Shown in pieces: positions 13,901-37,140 of a stretch of DNA of 64,000 nt (position 1 is its first letter; each line of letters starts with the position of its first letter). A model generated the notes under the pieces. The model was not told where the DNA came from. It searched no databases and saw nothing but the letters and a program-made list of their open reading frames with translations. The stretch covers positions 13,893,578 to 13,957,577 of the forward strand of contig OZ038470.1 of the NCBI GenBank assembly GCA_964036295.1. Direction: 5' to 3'. This stretch comes from Plumapathes pennacea. Taxonomy: Eukaryota; Cnidaria; Anthozoa; Antipatharia; Myriopathidae. The position numbers were made by a program, and so were the translations under genes.

Positions 13901-16900
13901 TGACGAGGAATTCCTGGATAGCCACAAGACACCGCTGCAAATGTGCAAAAAAAGTTAACATCCTGATGAGAATGATTATTTGTTTGTATTCTTACTTGTG
14001 TTGTGGATGAACGAGAAAACAAAATGTCGATAGCAAAATAAATATTACAGTCACAGATCAATGCGGACACCTCTCTAAAGCGAACACCTCTCTAAAGCGA
14101 ACACCTCTCTAAAGCGGACACCTCTCTAAAGCGGACACCTCTCTAAAGCGGACACCTCTCTAAAGCGGACACCTCTCTAAAGCGGACACCTCTCCAAGGC
14201 GGACAGCATGCAGATTTGGTCCTTGCCAACGTTCACTTTATGGTTTCTCTGTAACTGAACTCTCTTTAAGGCGGACACTTCTCTAAGCCAGACACTAAAT
14301 GATAGTACCCAGTGTGTCCGCCTTATAGGACGTTCATTGTAATATATGTGGGAGAAACGTATTAACCCACATACGTTTGCAAATGGCTTCCTGCCCATCC
14401 CATTGGCCTGTGTTAAGACATTCCCTGACATGTGACCCTTGCAAAACATATCCATTGTCACAGCGGAACTCTACTGTCTCTTTGTAGGTAAAAGTGCTCG
14501 CGCTCATGTTGCCGTGTGCTGGAGCTTTCAAGGCAGGGCATCGAATACCTGTAACAAAGAACCACATATAATTATTGTTTCGGCATGGTTAATTCACCTT
14601 CATTTTATTTCTTTCCGTTCTCTCGCCTTACAGTAGATGGTAAGGAATACTTGGCATTAGATTGGTCGCTTGGACAAAAATAAGACAAGTACCACTTCGT
14701 CAATCATACATTTAATTTACGCAACCAAGTACGCAACCAGGAAATATGCTCAGAAAATTTGAACTGAAATACTCTTGGTGCTAGTGCTTTACCGATAATA
14801 ACTTGTGAATGGATGTCTGAGGTACTTTTGAATAACAGCTTATAACCATCAAATTCCAGGAAATAATCTTTGTTAAAGTGGTCGTCCATTGAAAAATTAC
14901 AAAATAATGATCAATCGTATTACTTCACAACTTACCATGAGTTTCATAATGTGCTTTAAACCCTTTATAATTCCCAGAGGCATCAGAGACAAATTCGATG
15001 TGCATATAGTTCCCGCTGGAAGTGATTTTCGCAGGGACAGTTTTCCCACACAGGGGCCCGATTCGTCTTTGGTGACCAGCTTGGATTTGTACATAGTCAT
15101 AGGGACATAGCACTTGTTGATGATCTTCAACATCGAACTAAACGGCGACAAACGATAAACACAGAAATAGAGATCAAAAGACAAACAGATTACCAGGGGC
15201 CAATTCAATAAAGCATTTACAAGTGTATTTTACAAGTTGGACCAATTTCTCCACACGTTAAAACACACTTGAATCCAGTACAATGGCCAAATAGTGCTGT
15301 GGTTGTGCACTGGGTACCTGTATCTGTAGTTTTGCACAGACCTTGCTGGAGTAGAGTCCATTTAGTGGTGTTTGAATAATGGTCCAACTTGTATAATACA
15401 CGTGTAAATGTTTATTGAATTGGCCCCAGGTAGACAGATACGTAGACTAGACTCACACGCGTCGAATACAATGTAATGTAGCTGAAACAATAGATTAGAA
15501 ACAGACCTAATCGATCGAATCAACCAAGTCGAACAAAGGTTTAAACAGTCAAATGAAAACTCTGAACAAATGTATATTCTGATAGCAGTGTTCAAGTTTG
15601 TAGTGACTCAGGGATGGGGGGGAGGGGGGGGGGGGTGTTTGTAGTGACTCAGGGATTGGGAGGAGGGCGGTAATGAAACTGTGAGCTTAGCAGGCAACTC
15701 CAACAATTTTCCCCTTCCGCAAAATGACCGTGAAACGTGTAAAAGCAGATCGCTGGCCATACGTTTTCGAACGTCAGAGAGATCTGGTATCCTTTATCCA
15801 CTAAAATGGTCCAGTCACACCGGGCGTTTTTAGGGTACTCCCGCGGGAATTCTGGTGTTGATATCTCACTTCTTCGAGCTGATAAATGCTGATTGTCACA
15901 AACCACTAGGAACAAAAAAATATCTGTTTACATGTCGTTCAACATGTGTATATTTATTTTGTGTTAGTACTATTGTTCACATTTTTGTATAGGCATTGTA
16001 ACTCTAAATGTTGCCTCTGTTAAATACGATATATATTGCAAAAATTTCCACATTATATTCCCCCTAGCTTTTATTTGTATAATTGTGAAAGCGTATATAT
16101 TTTTTACGATAGACCACTTTTACACCTAATTTTCTTCATATTCGTCTTAAACGAAACCAGCTAGTCTACAAGTTCCAGCAATCACTTTCTGGGTCCTGGG
16201 GAAATAAATCAAACATTTAGCATAGCAATGAACTCACCATTGCAGGATCTGCTGTCATTTTGCATCAAGTAGCCAGATCTACAAGAACAGTAGTAACCGC
16301 CGATGTAGTTGTGGCAAAAATGATCACACCCACCATTGTTATCCAGGCATTCATCAACATCTGAAGTACGAGAACGGAATGACGAATAACGATATATGTG
16401 TTTCTTTCTGCACAACATTAAAAAGTGTAAGAGGCTTCTCTGCCTTCTGTTAACAGCAACAACCATTACAACTTCTTGTAACTTACAGATAAAAGAAAGG
16501 TTACAGCCAAAATGAGAAACAATAATGATGTGGACTAAAATTTGAAGCATGAGCCATCTAGATGTAACCTGCGACACAAGCTGGGATAGCAGTCTATTGT
16601 GTTATCTGTTGCGGTATAGAATGCTGGTCCCTACAAGACCTATAATAAAATTACAAATTTCAGATGAAACAGAAAACATTAGATCGGTTGTGAGGATTTA
16701 TTTATCGAGCACACTTAGTGTGGTTAAAGTGCTTTTAAAACACTCTCATTCTAAAGAAGACATCGGCTAAAAAATATCCCACCTACCAAGTGCACGGTAA
16801 TGCAGAACAAATCCACGATATACTTCCTCGTTGGAGTAATCCGACCTGAATATGACATTGACTTGGTTGCTAGGTGATGGTCTGATGTACTTGGACGGAG

Positions 16901-17723
16901 TGTAAAGAGCTCCTTTCTTATTCTTGTTCCCGCAATACCTCCCGAGGGTCTTGTTTCCGGACACAAGTTTCACCCAGTCGTACTCACACTCAAAGAAATT
17001 CTCTATGTCAAACTCTGTGAAGCGAATACCCACACGGTAGCCTTTGGCAACCTGAAGGACATTAACTCAAAACACTAAACGTCAAGAGCGAGAGGAGGAA
17101 GGACGTGATTTAGCGAATGAGGCAGAAAAAAATAACAATCCGATTCATAGTAGGTTGGGTATGATCGGGTAAGAGCAGTCGACAGTCACCAAGAACAATC
17201 TTCCTGAAGATTACTTTCAACCGGACGATCACAACCAACCTACTCTTCAAACTCCAGTAATCAAAGAATTTGCCAAATTTGTGCAACAATTACTCGTATA
17301 TGCACCGCAAGCTGAAAGGACGACCGTGGCAATATAACGAGGTGGCGAGCGGGGAGATGATTGTTTAAGGCTTTGTCCAAACTAATGCGTTTTCGTTTAA
17401 AAAAAGGATTAGAAAAAGACACGTTTCCGCCTTTCACGGTTCCAAAAAAAGAGACTTTTAAAACGAATCAGAGTGGACGGGTGAACGACGGTTTTTGAAA
17501 ACGATGCGTTTTAAAAAGAAACCGGTTTACTTATTTAGTGTGGGCGTAGTACAACACTCGGACGCTTTTGGACATTTTACTGAGAGTAAATCTCTATACA
17601 TATCATCTCATACCTTAATATTCCAGAGACACCTCAAATGATTAGGATAGCTGTCAGGAAAGTTGGGGGTTTTAATGACTCCAAAAAACCCTGTTCGGTT
17701 TCCACCACATTGTTTGTAGCAAT
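10948..17723 (-). CDS. MASP: MASP-type complement serine protease (CUB-EGF-CUB-CCP-CCP-SP)
   Basis: Eleven minus-strand exons join in frame: 17614-17723, 16787-17051, 16238-16360, 15763-15905, 14936-15137, 14375-14548, 13758-13934, 12736-12903, 12406-12545, 11768-11889, 10948-11338. They give about 670 residues before the signal peptide is added. Order from the mature N-terminus: CUB1 (2-120), calcium-binding EGF starting DVDEC (126-166), CUB2 with DVEDHQQVLCPYDYV (169-281), two CCP/sushi modules (284-340, 343-396), then trypsin. Activation site is GK|IVGG (417). The triad is His457 in TAAHC, Asp516 in DSDLALL and Ser617 in GDSGGG. Asp611 at the S1 base predicts cleavage after Arg/Lys. Only the MASP/C1r/C1s family is known to have this order. 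Such proteins bind lectins or ficolins through the N-terminal CUB-EGF-CUB part and activate complement C4/C2 or C3/Bf. The signal-peptide exon is annotated separately. Confidence 0.93.
12203..12279. repeat. 11-bp tandem repeat in a protease intron
   Basis: Seven to eight copies of AAAAGGCTACT, some with ATT for ACT, inside the intron between the second and third protease-domain exons of the MASP-like gene. Confidence 0.8.
13020..13240. mobile_element. Foldback (MITE-like) element in MASP-like intron
   Basis: The left arm 'aataaactacttttgg' is mirrored on the right as 'ccaaaagtagtttatt'. Inside are inverted 'gcacgga..attgtcc' and a GAAGCGAACAGTTGCCCGAG-type inner palindrome centred near 13155. 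The left arm itself is directly repeated (13027 and 13062). No coding content. Confidence 0.6.
13546..13719. mobile_element. TA-type MITE, CAGTCAACTCC family
   Basis: About 170 bp starting with CAGTCAACTCC and ending with the inverted copy GGAGTTGACTG. The inner sequence is full of 'aagacggacacctg' motifs and 'gccgtttcttcagtc'. A CAGT end with TA-like flanks suggests the Tc1/mariner (pogo-like) group. Related copies lie in the introns of the peroxidase gene. Confidence 0.7.
14050..14341. repeat. MITE with internally expanded 17-bp tandem array
   Basis: A relative of the 13546 element. Its left part (about 14066-14205) has expanded into eight or more copies of GCGGACACCTCTCTAAA, the first ones reading GCGAACACC. 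It lies between the two CCP exons of the MASP-like gene. Confidence 0.7.
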
Positions 17724-17867
17724 CTGATAAAAAAAAAGGTACATCAGGCAAATGAAAGTGAAAGCGCCGTTAAACATCACCTGTTGCACCGATTGCACCA
17801 GTTATTGTGAACTTTACAACAATCCGGCAATAATATTGTGTTCTGATATAGATCATCCTGCTCTTCA

Positions 17868-17975
17868 GTAACTGTTTCATAAAACTAATTTCTCCCAACC
17901 ATTCAAGAGGAAAATGTACGAGTGATGTAGTGAGAATTGATAGCTGAATCAGCTTTCGTCTGGTAAAAACGTTTA
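17868..17975. mobile_element. Partial copy of TTAA MITE family 1
   Basis: The segment 'ctcccaaccattcaagaggaaaatgtacgagtgatgtagtgagaattgatag' matches the body of the element at 5436-5621, but clean termini are not visible. It sits just upstream of the CUB1 exon, in the first long intron. Confidence 0.5.
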
Positions 17976-17986
17976 TTTATGCCTTC

Positions 17987-20936
17987 TAAATACAGATCTG
18001 CGGAAGCTACCACTTCCCAGCGGGGCGCGCGTTTATATTTTCAGTGACCCTTGCTGCGCTTACCTTCCTATTCAATAAAACCTGCAGAAAGGTGGGATTA
18101 TTAAGTTGATGGCATGTCGTTCGTTTAATCAGTTTTGATTGCATCCGATCTAACCCTGAACCTGTGGAATCAAATAGATCCCCCGTGCATATTGTTCCCA
18201 CAACGGATTTAACCTTGGCCCAAGGCATTTCAAACTTTGATCAATTATACTTAACACGCGGACCTGTTGAAAACCCCTGCCATATCAATACCATTCATGA
18301 GGGCCTAGATGGGGGGTCTGCAACACTTAACAGTAAAAATGCAAGCCCAAAACACACACAGTAAACCCCATCTAGGCCCTCATTCATCCGTTTTGGCCTG
18401 TTGAACGCTTATCTAGCAATCAGACTAGTTAAAATCGTAAAAAACCAAGACGTGCTCAACATTACAAGACTTTCATACAAGCTCTAAATGGCAATTATCA
18501 AAGTGACGATAGATCATCGATCTTTGGGGAGTGATCTTGGCTCCTTAATAGTTTCGTTTGCTTAAATATAAAACGTCCCCAAAACCAGTCACAGTTGTCA
18601 TATTGTTCACCACTAAATATACAGGAGGATAGCGTATGTGCAAGACAAAATCATAAACAGTATCCTTTGCATAAGGGGGCCGGATGGTACAAAGAACGTG
18701 CTTGATCCTATTAACATATTTGGTTACTAGTTCAGTGACCCGCAACTGAGCTTAGCGTGCTCTTAGCGCAACCTTGGCTCTTCTACTGAGAAATATCTGA
18801 CACGTTTTACAATGGCTGTTTCATATGACTCAGAATCGTTTTCCTTGCCATAGCTATTAAACGTCTACAGAGATCCTCACTACCGGCTTTTCTGTTGCTA
18901 AATTGATAACGTTTTCGCTGTTTTGCTTTCCTTTTCTGTTCCGGAAATTTGTTTGAAAGCTGACAGGTTTATAAAATACAAAGTTCGTCCCAGAGGCCAG
19001 TTGGGCTCATTGTGGAATTTATAGCCAAACACAGACACCAATCTATTCCTGAAGAACGAATTGAAAAGTAAATTTCTTCAAAAACCACAGCAATGCATTT
19101 AACTCCCAAATCAGATTTCTTGCTACTTGTGTACAAGACATGACGTCTGTTTAGATATGGAGTATTATTTGTCTAATGCAAAAATAAAACAATCCATCAG
19201 CTTGAAAAACAGAAAATGACTGTTACCTGAGTTCTCTACAACCGTATCATGTGGAGATTGACCTGGGGTGGATGTATTTTATGATGTTTCCAGAACAACT
19301 AGCACAAACACCCTTTGTTTTCCTCGAGTAATTTGACAATTGAATGAACCTCATGGACCTTTCAAGATTTTTCTTTTTTTTAACCGCTCCCATGATTCGA
19401 TTCATTGGAATGGAATTTGTGTTTTATACGTTGGCCACATAGAGCTATATAAAATGCGATGTATTTTGCATTTTAATGCCATTGTTAATATGTATGAGAC
19501 GGCAAAGATAGGCTACCGCTTTGGGGGGGGGGGGGGGGGGGGGGGCTGGTCAGGAAAAGGTATGAGAAATACGTATATTTTAGTCAGAAATAGGATCGGG
19601 GTTTTGAGAAAAAATGCGGTACACCTCACGCCAAATTATGAGGAGTACCCCCTCCCCAGGGTAGACTACTCATTGAGTGTACAAATCGAGAACTTTTCAG
19701 TTGAGTGGTTCCATTTAACAACATTGAGTTGTACAATAGTACGTTTTGTGATCTGGTGTGCTATCCGAGCTTGTGTGATCTATTAAAGCTCGTACATCCC
19801 GCAAAGCGGACATTTATCCTTGATTTAATTTAAGTGGATGAATTAAATACATATCTAAACGGTAGAGAAGTAACGTTTAGAAAACAAGGTGTAACTCGGC
19901 CCAACAACATGAAGACAAGAAGTGTGAGAACAGCGTTTTAGTATCACCTGATGATCTCAAGTTTCGTGTTCTTCCGCTGTGGCTGAAGGAAGTAAAATTT
20001 AATTGCCATCATTTCTTACTCAGCATAAGTTCAAAGTTTCAACGGAAGTCTCCCTAACTTGACCATAGATTGCCAGAATGTACTCACAAATAAAGGAATT
20101 TCCATTGTTCCATGCAATTCTGAAGCATATGTGTATTCTATAGACTGATCTGCCAAGAATAACAACCCCAAGAATGACGTGTCTATTGTTCCTTGCATTG
20201 AAGGAAAACACAAAAAGTGTGAGGAAAATAGCCCTTCACATGAGGAGAATGTCAAATCGGCTGTGATGAAGAAAATAAGATAGTACCAAGATCGGAGGCA
20301 ACGATGATGACACCTTAAGAATGAAATTTCACAGCGGAAAATTACCCAAGTTATGATCAAAACTTGTGTTTTGCGCGAAGGCCCCTCGTAAAGGAGGGAA
20401 GCGTTATCTAATCTCGTCTAAAGATCAAGGAACCAACAAATTTTAAAACAGAATCTGTAGATTGATTACTCCCACTCCCCGCGGCGAAGCCTCGAAGACT
20501 GTGAATTTTGACTCAGTTGGGGCAAAATTATTTCATCGCGTCGATAACAATTATGAAATGGCGCGAATGATTGGTAAGATAAACCGACAGTAGTTCTATT
20601 TGACTCACGAGAGCTGAAATTAGACAGCCATCGTCAGAAGGATGGCAACGTATAAACTGAACGTTATATCCGGTTCACTTTGTATTTGGCCGAAATATCA
20701 CTGACACATCGACGCCACCGTGTCTGGATTTTGGGCCCCACAAGGGAACCTTTTTTGACCGATCTCGCCTTCCAAGAACTACGTGAGTACAAGCAATATA
20801 TTTTAATATTTGTAACTCTCATCGGTAATTTGCCAAGATACCAGCCGCCGTTGAATAACTGATCGTATCCTCATCATTCGTGATTTGACACGCAATCACG
20901 TAAAACTTGCAACTTTGATTAACAAATACCACTAAC
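17987..20936. other. Probable first long intron of the MASP-like gene, repeats only
   Basis: No further exon was recognised. It contains a perfect foldback at 18297-18383 (18-bp arms ATGAGGGCCTAGATGGGG, 51-nt loop), a G homopolymer run near 19522-19545 and ordinary AT-rich DNA. The open frame crossing the G-run is a low-complexity artefact. Confidence 0.45.
18297..18383. repeat. Perfect 18-bp inverted repeat
   Basis: ATGAGGGCCTAGATGGGG at 18297-18314 pairs exactly with 18366-18383 across a 51-nt spacer. It is probably the ends of a very short foldback. Confidence 0.75.
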
Positions 20937-20986
20937 CTGCGAATCCAGTCAGCGTCAGCAGAAAGAATGCCAAAGGCCAGTGCAGC
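20937..20986 (-). CDS. Putative signal-peptide exon of the MASP-like gene
   Basis: On the minus strand, acceptor CTCAG is followed by 50 nt coding LHWPLAFFLLTLTGFA plus one base, then donor GTTAGT. The phase-1 end joins exactly to the CUB1 exon at 17723, restoring a GAT codon (GFA-D-CYKQCGG), a good signal-peptidase site. No in-frame ATG lies between it and the upstream stop, so the initiator must be in another exon. One weak candidate is ATG at 21387 (MKWFCK, donor GTGAAG) using the earlier acceptor ACTCAG near 21010. The intron to CUB1 would be 3.2 kb. Confidence 0.5.
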
Positions 20987-21863
20987 CTGAGATACAAACG
21001 GAAACACCACTGAGTGAAACGTGATTTAGATTCATGAAGAGTTCATTGCGAGAGCTCATCTCGTCAAGTCGTCTGAAAGCGTAGAATGAAACAACAGTGC
21101 TCTCAGAGTGTGCATTTTTTATTACCTCGAGTACTTCATGACTTCCCTTGCCCAGGATTCACACACGAGAGCGCAGTAATGAAACGAATTTAATTTGGCG
21201 AAGCCCTTTTCCTTAGGATGATTGACAGAAGACTGATGTATAAGCTGATTGGTCTTGGCGTCAAATGACGCTTTGCGGGACAATCCTGTCATTCTTTCAT
21301 TATTTGTTTTTCCCGAATCCTTTGAGTAGGAGAGCTGAAGCTCTCTGCCGGGCGATATGTGAGCTTCACTTTGCAAAACCACTTCATACTTGCAGTTCTG
21401 ATATCGATATTTAATTACTCAATTTATTAGATAGCGCAAGAGAGCGGACTGGACGTGCATGATGCCTCTGCTCAAGAAAAGATAGCCCGCTCACGCATAA
21501 ACAAGCGTTACTTTAGGTTTTACTGGGCGCATACAAAGACTTTTTCGATTTTTGAGCGCGCAAAAATTGGGGCGAGGGCCGGAAGAGGAGAAAGCTTTTG
21601 TTGTCTGACCCTGGCCAGACGGTATAGCGCAATGAACATTCGGACTGCGTGAGAACCGGAAGTGAAACTAAGGCCACTTGTGCAAAAGAAAATCACAACT
21701 TGAGTCTATTAACATTTGTAGTTCAATCATTTGTTTCCTTTTCTTCAATTTTTGGTTCGGATGTTCTACTCACGGACTGGCTGCCTGTCAATTCCGAGAT
21801 TGAGTAGCCAAGCAGCGAGCGGAAAGCACTATTCTTGGTTTTCACGTGACATCACGTGCTTAT

Positions 21864-22424
21864 CCAAATATGGGCGCCCGCCATGTTTATAGCCTGCGAA
21901 AAACTCCAGAGGTTGCACTCCAGAGGTTAAAGAAGGCAGTTGATAAACTTGTAATTGATGTCAAATTTCTACAGCAAATTCTTGTGCCAGTGCACATGAG
22001 AGGATGCCACTTGGGTCTCCCACAGATAAGTATTCAAGAACATACCCTCAGGTCTAGAGATGATCTGACCTGGAGCATGCCACAGCACCTAATGCCTGCT
22101 GCTAGATTGTTGCTACAAGGTTTAGGTAATACTCACCCCACACTCAACAAAGGCAAGGAATCATGTCTACTTGCTCAAGATCGACTTCCCATGCCCCAAC
22201 AGCCTAACAGTGGACACTACCAAGGATCAAATGGATTTGTTGTGACAGTTATTCTTGCTGCACGGGAATTCTGCAACACGGGAATCAATGCACATTTCAG
22301 TTGGAACTTGCATGACAGCCCAATCCACCGAGCAAACATTATCATGGAACTCAACAATGAGGGGAAGGCAAGAGGGGTTCAAACCTGCATTTATATGGGA
22401 CAAGCAGAGCACACGCTTTAACAT
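21864..22424 (+). other. Unrecognised open frame, possibly repeat-derived
   Basis: An uninterrupted frame of about 185 codons begins near the in-frame ATG around 21870 (MGARHVYSLRKTPEVALQR) and stops near 22421. I do not recognise the product and see no signal peptide or Cys/His pattern. Just upstream is 'ttggttttcacgtgacatcacg', which also appears inverted near 33425-33470 ('gacgtcacatgaaaaccaaaa') and looks like a repeat terminus, so the frame may belong to a mobile element. Its status as a real gene is unproven. Confidence 0.25.
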
Positions 22425-22689
22425 TTCTGTTTATAATGGTTAAATTAGTCATAGAACTATATTGATTTCTTTTCTGATTGAAACAGAATTGGAACAGGGA
22501 ATTATATAATTCATATAGGAGGTTTTGTCGTGATGTGGTACATGGCCATCAAAATCTGTGATAATGTATCAGTGCGATTTATAAAATCTGTTCCTTTTGC
22601 TTCAAATAGCTGGTCATGAGGATAAAGTTTGATGGCCAGTTGTTAAAATACCCCATATGTATTACTATTTACTGCCAGTTTACATACAA

Positions 22690-22802
22690 GTTTACTTTTA
22701 GCGCAAGCTACATGGTTTTGGCGGATGCTATTTACACCATTCACCAGAGTAAAGTGTAAATAACATCCACCGAAACCATGTAAGCTTGCGCTGGAAATAA
22801 AC
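22690..22802. repeat. Long imperfect palindrome
   Basis: Arms of about 48 bp (GTTTACTTTTAGCGCAAGCT... and its inverted copy ...AGCTTGCGCTGGAAATAAAC) flank a loop near 22740-22752. A third fragment, 'tatggttttggcggatgttatttac', recurs at 22927-22951, so the unit is repeated nearby. Confidence 0.75.
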
Positions 22803-24370
22803 TATTTGTGGTGGCCATGATGCCGATTTATACTAATCATTTCCCAGTCAAAAAGTGAATCGGTAAATTCCAGTTTGTGCTGCCATAGATTAACAGAAGG
22901 CCATTTTTTCAAAAATTATCAGTTTATATGGTTTTGGCGGATGTTATTTACTTTTTACTATAGTTACACACAAATAGATAACGACCTTCAGAATGTTCAT
23001 GGTTGTGCACGAACGGAGAAACAACTCTATAAAATATACTCCAAGTAATTGCAACAGCGTAAAAATTGTCTTTACTTATTAACACTATAAGAGGATCATT
23101 CGCCGCAAATCGTGACAAGCTCGCCTCAAAAGGCTGAGCCTTTAGCCTGGAATAGGGTAGTAGATTTTGGTATTTGGTCTGAAATAGGGCCGAAAAAGTC
23201 GCATATTTTAGTCTGAAATAGGGTAAGATTTTCAGACCTGGGTGGCACACTCCCACTTGAATGCCGTGACGTCAGTTTCATAGGAACTAACAGAACCCAA
23301 ACTAGATTCCAGGTCCTTTCATTCAACCTGGGCCAATATGGGCCGATATCTACAAAATGTCCTCGGGCATAAAAAAATTGTGGATAATCCATAACTGGCT
23401 TTCGCGCTTCAGTTATAGGTAAAACCCTAACACAAGCGACGCATGCCGGAGATGCTTGGCTGAGTTGGAAAAATGGCGGACAACAGCGCAGAACGCAAGA
23501 ACAGACACATGGTCGTTTGGACGTATTACAGACTAGTGCCGGTGTGGCTTTTTGGTTTTTCTGTGTCTTTGGATTGGTTCCAGTAACAGCACGAAGGCAG
23601 AATGCTTACGAGGTCTAGTGGTATCAATATTTCGGTTCGAGGTCTCAATCGGTCGCTGTACCCGCAGGCCAGCCAGTGACGTACTGTTACAAGAACGTGA
23701 ACATTAAAAGTCATCCGGTAGGTTTAAAGTCGATATGAATTTGTCTACAATGAAAATTTTATTTCCTCTTTTATCAGCTTGACTGACTTTTATTTTATTC
23801 ATTTTTTCATGTGGCGAATTTTCAACTGTACTATCACTGTACCTGAAAATCCCAAATAATTTATATCGAAAACCGGGGGATAAAAGCTCTTATCTGTACC
23901 ATGTAGAGACGACTGCTACACTCAAACGTTGAGAGCACGGCAGAGTGGCGAGCTGATTTGGTTTTTTTCTGGTGAAAGTGAATACTTTTCTCTCGCGGTA
24001 CGGAAGAAAGGCGTGGTTCTCAGGCGCCGTGCTACCGGAAATTCTTTACAGTGTGACCGGAAACTGATGTCATGGCACGACGCATGTTCCGTTTGAAACA
24101 GGTTCTCTTTTCCATTATTCTGCAATGATTAAAGTAAAAACAAATGTAGGTTGATAAACAGCCCATTTTCAGCGCATCAGTCCTCGTACTTGATTTCCAA
24201 GGATGAAAACAGTTATTCAGATATAACTCGTTTTCTATTTCCGCATACAGTAATCTCCGACAACCTCCCGAGGGATTAGTTTATCGTGTCGTGTCATCTG
24301 TCAAACTTATTAAAACCAGTTTAGTGCGTGTCGCGTGTGACAATCTATCACATCAGTTCACTAGCGGCAG
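22803..24370. other. Spacer upstream of the peroxidase gene
   Basis: Nothing coding recognised. Around 23140-23230 are several tandem-like copies of 'tctgaaatagggtaag'/'ctggaatagggtag'. The last few hundred bases before 24371 should contain the promoter and 5' UTR of the mosaic peroxidase gene, but no core element can be assigned confidently. Confidence 0.45.
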
Positions 24371-36408
<12,038 letters not shown>

Positions 36409-36439
36409 AGCACAGGTGTATCGTAGAAACAGTAAAGTT

Positions 36440-36640
36440 TCTCACAATTATCCCTTTCACTACAGGATCATAAGGCAGTTTCTCCCGACCATTCAACGTA
36501 TAAGTGTATGAGTGATGTAGTGAGAATTGATAGTTAAATCAGCTATCATTTGAGCAAGGTATCAAGACTTGAAACCAAAAATCTGTCCAATAAAAACTAT
36601 TGATTTAAATGTCTAGCTTCGGCATTGTTGCAGCGGGAGA
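36440..36640. mobile_element. TTAA MITE family 1 copy after peroxidase stop codon (unit A)
   Basis: 'ccctttcac' followed by 'tctcccgaccattcaacgtataagtgtatgagtgatgtag' matches the family-1 body. It lies in the presumptive peroxidase 3' UTR. Its duplicate is at about 45740-45935. An AATAAA at 36861 could be the poly-A signal. Confidence 0.5.
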
Positions 36641-36969
36641 ATCTATCATTCAAGTAACTATTCGCTCACCACACGATGTTTTGATACAATACGTTGGATC
36701 TGTAAAGGAAAACTCAAAGATCCAAAATAATTCACAGGGCTTTGTATTTGAATAATTTTCTAAATGTCACTAAAACATTTCGTCTTTGAAGGCAACCAAG
36801 TGACCTTCCGCACGGTACTGCGTGTGTGGAATTACGAAACATCGTTCTTGTATGAAAGCATGTAATAAATGGTTTATGAAGAAAACATTTGTGGGTTTAC
36901 TGTCTCAGATGTGTACTGCGTCATAGCGGAAGCGAGAGATTAAGATGGAGCGAAAGCGAGAGCGATAAG

Positions 36970-37140
36970 AGTGGGAGATAAGATAAGACAAGGTTTATTT
37001 ATGAAATGAAAAATAAGAAAATAAACATTTCATAAAAAGGAAATATAGAGGTTATTCCTATTGAGGACATTCCCTAGTAGTACAAACATTTAAATATCGT
37101 ATAAAAAAAAGAAAAAACAATAAGATATATCAATTTACAA
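36970..37140. repeat. Retroposon-like tail in minus orientation
   Basis: 'gagataagataagacaaggtttatt' followed by AT-rich DNA. In unit B the GATAA tract is longer (46269-46300), so it is a length-variable tail of the kind found at the 3' ends of LINE/SINE copies. No reverse-transcriptase frame was recognised in the following 600 bp. Confidence 0.35.

Noticed and set aside
19340..19786. Plus-strand 148-codon frame with a glycine run
   Set aside because: It runs through a poly-G tract, has no domain features, and shows no splice context.
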